DNA from: Acidimicrobiales bacterium
Lineage (GTDB): Bacteria > Actinomycetota > Acidimicrobiia > Acidimicrobiales > Aldehydirespiratoraceae
Assembly: GCA_029263215.1 (NCBI GenBank)
Contig: JAJCXY010000033.1
Coordinates: forward strand, 1 to 43,341
Direction of reading: 5' to 3'
Length of the DNA stretch: 43,341 bases
The translations under genes were made by a program, and so were the position numbers. The notes under the pieces were generated by a model. The model saw only the letters and a list, made by a program, of their open reading frames with translations, was not told the DNA's origin and ran no database searches. Shown here piece by piece: positions 25,519 through 33,477 of the stretch (the stretch's first letter is position 1; the number at the start of each line of letters is the position of its first letter).

Positions 25519-26140
25519 GATCGTGCCCCTCGTCGTCACCAATCGCGAAGTGAGTGTCCTCGCCATCGACGGTCCAGACGAGCTCCACGTCGGACGCACT
25601 CACCTCTTCGGAGATGTCGAACGCGACCACGGTGCTCAGCACCTGAAGCGGCCCGATGATGGTCATGCCGAACGTTCCGCCCCGGAGCGGGGCCCAAGTC
25701 GTGCCGTCACCGGCGAGAAGGTAGAAGTCCGGCGGGCCCACGGTGACCTCGCCGGCTTCGCGATTCATGAGGTCGAGCTCTATCTGTAGACGCCGGAAGC
25801 CCTCTTCGGGCGTTCCCGGCATCATGCTCGCCGACATCGCGAATGTGGGATCCTCCGCCACCTCGTTGCCTGTGGCAGCACGCTCACCCTCACCCTCCTC
25901 ATCATCGTGAGAGTGATTGGAGTGCTCGTGGCTGAGCATCTCGGTCTCGGTCACCCACATTGACAAGGAGCCGGATCGGGCCTCGGTGTCGAGCCCCACC
26001 AGTGGCGTGTATCCGGCCACGATCTGGCCCGTGAAGAAGAATCCGACCAACGCGGTCACCACCCCGACAGAGGCGATTAGCCGTGCTGGAGACCGGGTTG
26101 GTTCGGATTCAACCGCCCGGGGGCGGAGTTGGACCGTCAT
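25511..26140 (-). CDS. His-rich membrane-anchored protein between peroxidase and multicopper oxidase
   Basis: 209 residues. One TM helix (about 22-43, ASVGVVTALVGFFFTGQIVAGY) leaves the remainder outside. Right after a short strand comes a His/Asp/Glu cluster (SHEHSNHSHDDEEGEGE, about 69-85), then a beta-rich domain (about 95-200) that reads like a small immunoglobulin-type fold, and the chain ends GHDHG. I do not recognise a family. The acidic His cluster is suited to binding divalent metal. The ATG overlaps the peroxidase stop (ATGA), and the oxidase ATG lies inside its last codons, so all three are made together. A metal-delivery or complex-forming subunit, in the manner of the small MnxE/MnxF partners of MnxG, is a hypothesis from context, not homology. 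Confidence 0.75.
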   Translation of the reverse strand: MTVQLRPRAVESEPTRSPARLIASVGVVTALVGFFFTGQIVAGYTPLVGLDTEARSGSLSMWVTETEMLSHEHSNHSHDDEEGEGERAATGNEVAEDPTFAMSASMMPGTPEEGFRRLQIELDLMNREAGEVTVGPPDFYLLAGDGTTWAPLRGGTFGMTIIGPLQVLSTVVAFDISEEVSASDVELVWTVDGEDTHFAIGDDEGHDHG

Positions 26141-29100
26141 GCCGTGAGATGCCGGTAAAGCCTGGCGAGGAACGATGCCGTCTGCTCTCGGTCCACGTCT
26201 CGATCAGGATCGAACGTGGTGGGTGAGGTCCCGGTGGCGATCCCGAGGTTGAAGACACAGGCGATCTCATCGGCGAACGGCGACGCGGCCACGTCGGTGA
26301 ACGGGGTCGCCGAGGCGTCACAGGTGCCGACGCCGATCACCTCGTAGAGCCGGGCCAAGAAGGCGGCCATCTCTTCTCGAGGCACGTCTCGATCAGGGTC
26401 GAACGTGGTGGGTGAGGTACCCGTCGTGACCCCGAGGTTGAAGATGCAGGAGATGTCGTCGAGGGCAAACGAGCTGGCGGCCACATCGGTGAACGGACTC
26501 GGAGTGCTGTCACACGGCAGGCCGGTGACGACCCGGTAGAAGCGGGCGAGGAACGACGCCATCTGCTCACGGGTCAGGTCTCGCCTGGGCTCGAACGTGG
26601 TGGTCGAGGTGCCGGTGGTTATCCCCAGGTTGAAGATGCAGGCGATGTCGTCGTTGGCGAACGAGTCGGTCGGCACATCTTCGAACGGGTGGGTCAGCGG
26701 TGAGTTGCAATCGACCAGCTCCTGCACCGTGGGTCCCGGTGGGGGCGGTGGCGGCGGTGGGGGTGGCGGCGGCGGAGCCATCGGCGTAACCGTGTTCGAC
26801 GGCGCTGATGCTGGTCCGGTGCCGGCGCTGTTGGTGGCCGCGACGGTGAAGCTGTGCAGGATCCCGTTGGTCAGGCCGGTGACGACACATCCCAACGAGG
26901 CTGCGGTAACCGTGCATGACCCTGCCGGCGAACCCGTGACGGTGTAGGTGAGGATCGGTGTCGAACCGTCGTCGGCCGGCGCCGCCCAGCTCACCGTCGC
27001 CAAGGTGTCGCTGGCTACCGCCACCACCGAAGTGGGCGGGCCCGGAGGCGCCGCCGGCACCACAGGTGCCGAAGGATCGGAGGCGGGGCTGGTACCGGCG
27101 CTATTGGTTGCCGTGACCGTGAAGGTAACCGCTACACCGTTGGTGAGGCCGGTGACCTCGCACTCGTGCTCGGGAGCATCGATGGTGCACGTCGATCCGT
27201 CCGACCCGAGGATGTCGAAGGTGATGTTCGGATCGCCTCCGTCGCTGCCGGGCTCGACCCACGAAACGATCGACGCCGAGTCGGCAACAGTCGCCTCGAC
27301 TGCGAGCGGTTCGCTGGGGGCTACCGCCGGCGGCCTATCGGGCGGAATGAGGCCCGGGTCTCCGGAGATGTTCAGGTCGTCATCGGAGAACCGCAGGAAC
27401 TCGATGTTGAACAAGGTGTCGGTGCCGTCGTCGCACAGTGAGGTGACGTCGGAGCAGTTGCTGCCGAGACCGCGAGCATGGCGGACCTCGAAGTGGGTGC
27501 CGAAGTCGGTGATGTCGTAGTCGGCAATCGGGCCGTCGTACTCCGCGATGTCGATGTCGGTGCCTGGCGTGCCGGGCTCGATCGTGCGGACGATGTTGAT
27601 GTCGCCGGGGTTGATGTCGCCGGAGAACACCATCGCGACCAGCTCGCTCGGGCCGTCGACGAGCAATGTTCCTCCGGCCGGATTCGGGGCCGAGAGTTGC
27701 ACGTTGAGCCAGGCATCACCATCGATGATGTCGTCCTGGCCGCGGCCTTCGAGCACGTCGCTGCCGCCACCGCCGAGCAGGATGTTGCCGGCATCGAACG
27801 AGGTCGCTCCTGCGGGAAGCAGGGCGGCGAGCCCGGCGATGCGGTCGATTCCAGCCTGGTTGAGGGCGTCGGTGTCTTCGGCCCGGAACGGGAACCCGAC
27901 AGGTAGGAGGCCCAGGTCGTCCCCACGGATGACGTCATCGTGGTCCCAACCGGAGAGCCCTTCGACGAAGTCGAAGCGGTCCCTGAGGGTGTCGACCGCG
28001 GGCGGGAGCAGGCCGCGCCTGAGAAGGTCCGAGTCGGCCGGCTGGGGGTCGTTCTTGTGGGTCACCCAGTCGAAACCGCCCATACCTTCGAAGCGTTCGG
28101 TTCCTTCGCCGGCGAGCATGATGTCGTCGCCACCTTCGGAGTCGTGGTCGTCGTTGCCGGGACCACCGTCGAGCACGTCGTGTCCGTCGCTGCCGGCAGG
28201 GTTGTCCTGGAACGGTGCGCCATCGTCGCCTTGGACGAGGTCGGCTTGACCGCCGCCCACGATCCAGTCGTCGCCTCCGCTACCGAAGAGGGTGTCGAAG
28301 GACGTGCCGCCCATGATGATGTCATCGCCGGTGCCGCCGAAGACCTCTCCCAGGTCACCGTTGAGCATCATGAAGTCGTCGCCAGAGCCGCCCTGGATCA
28401 GGTCTTCTCCGGTTCCGCCCGAAATGGCGTCGTTGCCAGGGCCACCCTTGAGATTGTCGATGCCCTGGTTGCCGAAGATGATGTCGTCGCCGAGACCGCC
28501 GAGCACAACATCGTTGCCTTCGCCGGCGTCGATGAAGTCGTTGCCCTGGAGGCCGCGGATCGAGTCGTCGTCGAGGCCGGCGAGAATCATGTCGTCCGCC
28601 GGGACTACGCCGACCGTGCCGGTGCGGCCGCTGAATGCACCCGGTTCAAGGACAGGGAAGCGGACGGTGCAGTCCGGCATCAGGACCAGCAGGGTTGTCT
28701 CGTCATATGAAGTAGCCGGGTCGTCGACTATGGCGACGCAGTCCGGATGCACGATGTCGAGATCGAAGGTGAACGTAGGTGTCGCGAAGACGTCTGCCGC
28801 AAGCTGGATGGCAGTGGTGTTGCGTTCGATCATCTCCGATAGGGAGTTGCCCTCGAGCGCGTTCAGCATCGGGATGCCGGCGAGGCGGTGGAGATAGTAG
28901 AACCGGTCGCCGTTCTGCAGGTTCTCCATCTGGAGCTCGAAGACGAAGTTCGCGGTCGGGCCGAGCAGGCCACCGAAGAATTCCTCCCTCTCGGCGATGG
29001 AGCCGATCCACATGTCGATGTCGTCGATGCCGGTGTTCACGCCTGTCCAGGCACCGGTTCCGTTCATGAAGTCGGGGTCGGTCATCAGGACCGTTGCCGC

Positions 29101-31476
29101 GGCGCGTCGAGCAGCGAGAGTTGCGGCCGACGTGACCGATGGATCGGTGCCATAGGCGGCGATGAAGTTCACCAACGACTCGGGATGAGAAATTGAGAAC
29201 CCATAGTCGGCCCAGCTGGTGTACGGCTTGTACAGCACATCGCCGGTCATGTCGAAGATGTTCTGGCGGAACGAGTTGAGGCGCGGGATACCCGTGTCAC
29301 GGCCTCGAGCGATGTTGATGGCCACCAGATCGAGGGGCAGGCCGAGAAGGTTGTTGCGTAGTGCCTCGACGACGAACTCGTCGATCTCCTGGCCGTTCTC
29401 GGATGCTGCCCCGCGGAGGATGCCGCCTGCGGCGTCGTCGGGCGACAAGGCGAAGTCGACTCCGCCTGCCCCTTCGAAGAACTCGGGTGGGTTCAGGAAG
29501 CCTTCGATGAGTCCGAGTGGATCGCGAGCGCCAGCCGAGGTGGATGCCTCGCGGCGCATGATGTCCTCGGTGAGCATGGTGTGACCGAAGCGGTAGACGG
29601 CATGGGCGAACTCCGCCATGATCCCGGCGTCGATCGTGGTGTCGTAGCCGGCGAACTCGTCGACGGACGGCTGCACCCGGCGAGCGAATTCTTCGAACGC
29701 GAGGTGCTGGTACTGCATCTCGGTTGCGAACTTCGCGGCCTGGAAGAGGCGCTGGCCGTTCCAATCGCCACCAGGTGTGAGCTTCCACTCGTTGAGGAAG
29801 TCGACCTCGGCTTCAGTGGTGAGGGTGTCCTTGATCTGGGCGACGAGGCGGTTGTGTTCGCTGTGGAACACGTGATGCACCGAGCTCAGGGCGATGTTTT
29901 CGTTGCAGCGTCCGTCACCGCAGATGAAGTGGGCGTTGAGCAACTCGTCGTCGTAGGTGAGGGGATCGAGATCGTCGCAGAAGCCGTCGATCTGGGATCC
30001 GGGCGTGGTGGGCGTGCAGGCAATCGAGCCGGAGCCGGGAACGGTGGAACCCGCGTCGGGCACCCTGCCGGCACCGGGAGCTGCGTGATGAGCGATGTCG
30101 ACCAGCCATCCGTGGCCGCTGCGGACGACGTCGGTGGGAGTCGGTATCGGGGTACCCAGGTCGCCTTCGACGAGGACGTCGTCGAAGGTTCCCGGATCGC
30201 CGTCGGGGCCAGCGGTGATCATCTGGGGGAAGCCGTTGGAACCGGGAATGAAGTTGCCGTAGAGGTCGACGGCCATCATCGGCACGTCGAGGACGTCGGT
30301 GTCGAGCAACCGGAACCCGAGAAGGTCACGGGCCTGGTTCTTCACGTCGGCCCAGGTCGTCAGACCTGATCCGGGAGCACCCACCGCCGGGCTGCCGCCA
30401 AGCAGGCGACCATTGTCGATCGGTTCTCCGTCACCGTTGAGGACGTATTCGCGCTGGAAGAGTTGCTGGGACGGATCCGAGGTGTATGTCTGGTTCTGGT
30501 CGACGTAGGGAGAAGCCTCGTTGATCGGCTCCTCTGCGCCCGGACCGGCTTGGATCGCCCTCGACATCACCATGAACTCCAACCCGGGAGGGACGGCGCC
30601 CTCCAGAATCAGGGGGTCGTCGGCCTCCAGCGGCATGAACACGGGCTCGCCGGCCTTGGTGGTGAGATCGAGTCCGTGATCGAAGAACTGACCGAAGAAG
30701 GTGAAGGCGGTGCTGAACGGCCTGCCGATGCCGAGATCCGGCGCGACGTTCTCGATGTAGTACGACTCGCCGGCTTCCGGCTCACAGGGAGGCAGGTCGG
30801 TAAGGGGAGTGGCGGGCACGGTCGCGAGGCTGAGGCAGGTGGGCAGGGCCGGACCTCCGGTGAGGCCGGGTCCACCGGCAGCGGCATTGGCTGCGGGGTT
30901 GCCCGCAGTCTGATCCGCGATCAGGTTCGAGATGATCCGCGGCTGGCTGTCGGCGACGATCCCGTAGGGGTTCGGTGCGGTGGGGTCGTAGGTGGTGGGG
31001 AGTACGGGAGGTCCGGGAGGTCCGGGAGGTCCGGTCGGCTCGGCGGCCCGGAATTCGGGCTCCATGAGGCGGACGAAGGGCTGGTAGGTCGCGCCGAACA
31101 GTTCGCGGCCGGGCACCAGGTTGTTGCAGATGCCACTCAGGGTTCTCAGGCCGAACGGGATCTGCTCGGCGTTGCCCCCCTCGGGGATCTGGTCGGGGCC
31201 GGGACCGATGATGTTGCTGCAAGGGTCGAGGGGGTCGAAGGTCGGACCCACGTGATGTTCGGCGATCTTGATCTGGTCGAGGATGAAGGTCAGGTCGGCG
31301 AGCGTGACGGTGAACTGCGTTCCCACCGGCGCCGCGGAGGCGGGCGTGGTGAGAGACGGCGCGGCAGAAAGGCCGGCCGCGATGACGGCTGTTGCGATCA
31401 GACCCATGAGCGCGGCGCGTCCACGTTTGACCAGGCGTGCCGTTCTCGTGGTGGCCGGATGTGACTGTGTTCTCAT
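26137..31476 (-). CDS. secreted animal-type haem peroxidase with RTX, FN3 and S-layer-homology repeats
   Basis: 1779 residues from ATG 31476, chosen because a normal Sec signal begins there (VKRGRAALMGLIATAVIAAG ... ASA); an in-frame ATG at 31548 is the alternative. The peroxidase domain (about 220-950) has the distal His in GQFFDHGLDLTTK (near 265), the HSEHNR helix (near 542), the proximal His in YRFGHTML (near 630) and RGRDTGIP. About 960-1130 holds RTX GGxGxDxx calcium repeats. Two fibronectin III domains (about 1392-1562), a run of 13 prolines and three S-layer-homology-like repeats (about 1595-1779) complete it. The peroxidase-plus-RTX plan is that of MopA, the Mn(II)-oxidising peroxidase of alphaproteobacteria; the surface-anchoring tail is different. 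First gene of a three-gene operon. Confidence 0.9.
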   Translation of the reverse strand: MRTQSHPATTRTARLVKRGRAALMGLIATAVIAAGLSAAPSLTTPASAAPVGTQFTVTLADLTFILDQIKIAEHHVGPTFDPLDPCSNIIGPGPDQIPEGGNAEQIPFGLRTLSGICNNLVPGRELFGATYQPFVRLMEPEFRAAEPTGPPGPPGPPVLPTTYDPTAPNPYGIVADSQPRIISNLIADQTAGNPAANAAAGGPGLTGGPALPTCLSLATVPATPLTDLPPCEPEAGESYYIENVAPDLGIGRPFSTAFTFFGQFFDHGLDLTTKAGEPVFMPLEADDPLILEGAVPPGLEFMVMSRAIQAGPGAEEPINEASPYVDQNQTYTSDPSQQLFQREYVLNGDGEPIDNGRLLGGSPAVGAPGSGLTTWADVKNQARDLLGFRLLDTDVLDVPMMAVDLYGNFIPGSNGFPQMITAGPDGDPGTFDDVLVEGDLGTPIPTPTDVVRSGHGWLVDIAHHAAPGAGRVPDAGSTVPGSGSIACTPTTPGSQIDGFCDDLDPLTYDDELLNAHFICGDGRCNENIALSSVHHVFHSEHNRLVAQIKDTLTTEAEVDFLNEWKLTPGGDWNGQRLFQAAKFATEMQYQHLAFEEFARRVQPSVDEFAGYDTTIDAGIMAEFAHAVYRFGHTMLTEDIMRREASTSAGARDPLGLIEGFLNPPEFFEGAGGVDFALSPDDAAGGILRGAASENGQEIDEFVVEALRNNLLGLPLDLVAINIARGRDTGIPRLNSFRQNIFDMTGDVLYKPYTSWADYGFSISHPESLVNFIAAYGTDPSVTSAATLAARRAAATVLMTDPDFMNGTGAWTGVNTGIDDIDMWIGSIAEREEFFGGLLGPTANFVFELQMENLQNGDRFYYLHRLAGIPMLNALEGNSLSEMIERNTTAIQLAADVFATPTFTFDLDIVHPDCVAIVDDPATSYDETTLLVLMPDCTVRFPVLEPGAFSGRTGTVGVVPADDMILAGLDDDSIRGLQGNDFIDAGEGNDVVLGGLGDDIIFGNQGIDNLKGGPGNDAISGGTGEDLIQGGSGDDFMMLNGDLGEVFGGTGDDIIMGGTSFDTLFGSGGDDWIVGGGQADLVQGDDGAPFQDNPAGSDGHDVLDGGPGNDDHDSEGGDDIMLAGEGTERFEGMGGFDWVTHKNDPQPADSDLLRRGLLPPAVDTLRDRFDFVEGLSGWDHDDVIRGDDLGLLPVGFPFRAEDTDALNQAGIDRIAGLAALLPAGATSFDAGNILLGGGGSDVLEGRGQDDIIDGDAWLNVQLSAPNPAGGTLLVDGPSELVAMVFSGDINPGDINIVRTIEPGTPGTDIDIAEYDGPIADYDITDFGTHFEVRHARGLGSNCSDVTSLCDDGTDTLFNIEFLRFSDDDLNISGDPGLIPPDRPPAVAPSEPLAVEATVADSASIVSWVEPGSDGGDPNITFDILGSDGSTCTIDAPEHECEVTGLTNGVAVTFTVTATNSAGTSPASDPSAPVVPAAPPGPPTSVVAVASDTLATVSWAAPADDGSTPILTYTVTGSPAGSCTVTAASLGCVVTGLTNGILHSFTVAATNSAGTGPASAPSNTVTPMAPPPPPPPPPPPPPGPTVQELVDCNSPLTHPFEDVPTDSFANDDIACIFNLGITTGTSTTTFEPRRDLTREQMASFLARFYRVVTGLPCDSTPSPFTDVAASSFALDDISCIFNLGVTTGTSPTTFDPDRDVPREEMAAFLARLYEVIGVGTCDASATPFTDVAASPFADEIACVFNLGIATGTSPTTFDPDRDVDREQTASFLARLYRHLTA

Positions 31477-31559
31477 CCGTTCCGTACCGCCGCGCTGAGC
31501 CAGCGGGCGACGGTGGTTGGATCGGTTACCAGGTTCTGTGCTCGTCATGAGACGAAGGA

Positions 31560-31613
31560 TTACTAGCCACACCTTCTGAAAACCTTTTAAAATTCTTGCT
31601 AACCCGTTGCTAA
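31560..31613 (-). promoter_or_regulatory. peroxidase operon control region with 11-bp-spaced heptamers
   Basis: On the minus strand TTAGCAA occurs at 31613-31607 and 31602-31596, an 11-bp period, with a degenerate third copy (TTTAAAA) one period further. Direct heptamers separated by 4 bases are the classical SARP target, and a SARP-type gene is divergent. AT-rich -10 candidates are TTTAAA (about 31591-31586) and TAGTAA (31565-31560). The region 31565-31665 is clearly AT-richer than its surroundings. Assignment to the neighbouring regulator is inferred. Confidence 0.5.
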
Positions 31614-31645
31614 ATCGTTGTGATTTGCGTGAGTCGTTTGATCGT

Positions 31646-31689
31646 GTATCCTCGCTTTTGGTGACGTTCGGTGTGCGGAATACCGCACA
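31646..31689 (+). promoter_or_regulatory. regulator promoter and 7-bp hairpin in its leader
   Basis: TATCCT at 31647-31652 is a plausible -10, with TTTGCG (31624-31629) 17 bases upstream as weak -35. A perfect inverted repeat (TGTGCGG-AATA-CCGCACA, 31672-31689) then ends seven bases before the GTG start. It may be an operator or an RNA hairpin near the ribosome site. Confidence 0.4.
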
Positions 31690-31695
31690 GGGTGG

Positions 31696-33444
31696 GTGAG
31701 TGTGCGGATATCAATGTTTGGACCACTGACTGTGGCCATAGATGGGCGTTCCTTCGGGCCGACCGATCTCGGCGGCGTCAAGCCGAAGGAGATTCTGGAG
31801 ATTCTCCTTTTGGCCCGGGGGCGGCCGGTCACCAAGCAGGTTCTCGCCGACAGTCTCTGGCCCGAGAAGGCGCCCAAGAACGTGTCGGCAACCCTGGAGA
31901 GCTACGTCTCGGTACTGCGCACGAAACTCTTCAGCGACCGGTCCATGGCTCGACGAGTCCTGGTCACCGGCAACGGCTCGTACCAGTTCTGTTCGACCCA
32001 GATGTCGGTGGATCTCGACGAGTTCGATCAGTTCCTGGCCCGGGCCGACCGGCTCGGCACCGACCGGCTCGACTTGCTGCGCCGCGCCTCGGAACTCGCT
32101 ACCGGCGACATCTTGGAGGATTCGCCTTCAGCCGCCTGGGCCGACTCGGATCGGGAGATCTACCGCGATCGGGTCACGCGAGTCTGCCTGCTCATGGCCA
32201 CCGAGTATTTGTTGACCGGCGACTATGTTCGGGCGATCAGGCACGCCGAGAAGGCGCTCGAGATCCGGCCTTACTCCGAGGAGGTCGTGCGGGTATTGAT
32301 GCTCGCCAATCACGGATTGGGTCAGCCCGAACTGGCCCGTCAGGTCTACGACCGCTGCTGTGCCCAGCTGGGTGATGAACTCGGGCTCGATTGCAGCACC
32401 GAGACCGCCGATCTCGCTGGGGCCATCGGCGCGGGGGCGACGATTCTCGAGCTTCTGCAGGCCCACGCTTGTTCCTCTGCCGCCTCGGCCCAGGCGAGCG
32501 CCCAGTCTTCCGAGCGGCGAAATCCAGAGCGCAAGATCCCGTTCGTTGGTCGTCAGGCCGAGCTCGGCCGCGTCCGCCAGGTGATGGAGCGGTCCCAACA
32601 ACGCCAATTCAGCCTGGTGCTCGTGCACGGTAGGCCGGGGGTGGGCCGCACCTCGTTCGTCGATGAACTGGAGGCCGGCCTCGATGGTGCGGTGGGCCGG
32701 TACCGGTATTCGCCCCTCGAGCGGGAGTCGCCCAAGCTGCCGCTGGCAGACGTCGTATGCGACGCATTGAGAGGGCTCCCCGAATTCATCGACGCCGAGC
32801 GCTACGCATCCACCGCGATGCTCAACGGGGCAGAACGTGCGTTCTCGATGCTCTCTCACCTGCTGCACATCGATGCGCCGATCGTGCTGCTTCTCGACGA
32901 CTTTCAGTGGGCCGATGCCGGCACGGTGGCGATGGTCGATCGCCTTATGCGAGAACTGCCCGGTCTGCCGGTCACCGTGGTCGCGATGGTCAGGGATGGC
33001 AGTTCAGACGATACGAGTCCGCTCGAACTCCTCACGCCAACCGACGCGATTCGGTTGTGGGGGCTTCGAGTGGAGGACTGGGAAGGGTCCGACGCTGTCG
33101 ACAAAACCCTGCTGCTGTGTGCCGGTGGGTCGCCGTCGCTCATGGCCGACTGCTACCGGTGGCACCAGGCCGGCAACTCCGGCCCCTCGCCCAGCCTGAG
33201 TGAGTCGGTGCTCTGCATGGCCCGCGGACTGGGTGGCATTTACCCCGAGTTGTTGCAGGCCGCGGCGGTTCAGTCAGCACCCTTCGACCTGTCGGATCTC
33301 CCCCTCCTGAACGGTTCCGGCCAGCTGGCCAGCCTCGATGATCTCCGACGGCTCTGCGAGTTCGAGATCCTCGAACAGGTCGAGGAGAGCTTCCGATTTC
33401 GGTCGCCCATCGTGCGCCAGGTCATAGCCGACACCGTGGGCTGA
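31696..33444 (+). CDS. SARP/BTAD-type transcriptional regulator with degenerate ATPase domain
   Basis: 582 residues from GTG 31696; GTG 31702 is equally possible. An OmpR-like winged helix (about 1-90; GVKPKEILEILLLARGRPVTKQVLADSLWP) is followed by a bacterial transcriptional activation domain of helical repeats (about 95-245; LLRRASELATGDILED ... EEVVRVLMLANHGLGQPELARQVYDRC). An AAA/NB-ARC-like domain from about 285 has a P-loop GRPGVGRTS, where the usual Lys is Arg, and an intact Walker B (IVLLLDDFQWAD). The protein stops soon after the ATPase module, shorter than large SARPs. Such regulators bind 11-bp-spaced heptamers by the first domain. It is divergent from the peroxidase operon, which it probably controls. 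Confidence 0.88.
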   Translation: MSVRISMFGPLTVAIDGRSFGPTDLGGVKPKEILEILLLARGRPVTKQVLADSLWPEKAPKNVSATLESYVSVLRTKLFSDRSMARRVLVTGNGSYQFCSTQMSVDLDEFDQFLARADRLGTDRLDLLRRASELATGDILEDSPSAAWADSDREIYRDRVTRVCLLMATEYLLTGDYVRAIRHAEKALEIRPYSEEVVRVLMLANHGLGQPELARQVYDRCCAQLGDELGLDCSTETADLAGAIGAGATILELLQAHACSSAASAQASAQSSERRNPERKIPFVGRQAELGRVRQVMERSQQRQFSLVLVHGRPGVGRTSFVDELEAGLDGAVGRYRYSPLERESPKLPLADVVCDALRGLPEFIDAERYASTAMLNGAERAFSMLSHLLHIDAPIVLLLDDFQWADAGTVAMVDRLMRELPGLPVTVVAMVRDGSSDDTSPLELLTPTDAIRLWGLRVEDWEGSDAVDKTLLLCAGGSPSLMADCYRWHQAGNSGPSPSLSESVLCMARGLGGIYPELLQAAAVQSAPFDLSDLPLLNGSGQLASLDDLRRLCEFEILEQVEESFRFRSPIVRQVIADTVG

Positions 33445-33477
33445 CGAGGCGAGGCCAACCGCCTCGCATCGCGTCAG
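33441..33477. terminator. bidirectional terminator hairpin overlapping both stop codons
   Basis: An inner stem GCGAGGC (33449-33455) / GCCTCGC (33461-33467) with loop CAACC lies inside an outer stem CTGACG (33441-33446) / CGTCAG (33472-33477). It sits between the convergent regulator and aldehyde dehydrogenase genes and contains both TGA stops. Symmetry suits termination from both sides. Confidence 0.65.

Noticed and set aside
26735..26780. G/C homopolymer-like tract (run of GGC/GGT codons) as a possible phase-variation or quadruplex switch
   Set aside because: It encodes a 13-proline linker in frame; triplet-based repeats would not shift the frame, and nothing else supports switching.
28090..28600. 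Regularly spaced short DNA repeats that might suggest a CRISPR or satellite
   Set aside because: The periodicity follows the GGxGxDxx codons of the RTX calcium-binding repeats in frame, so it is protein-level repetition.
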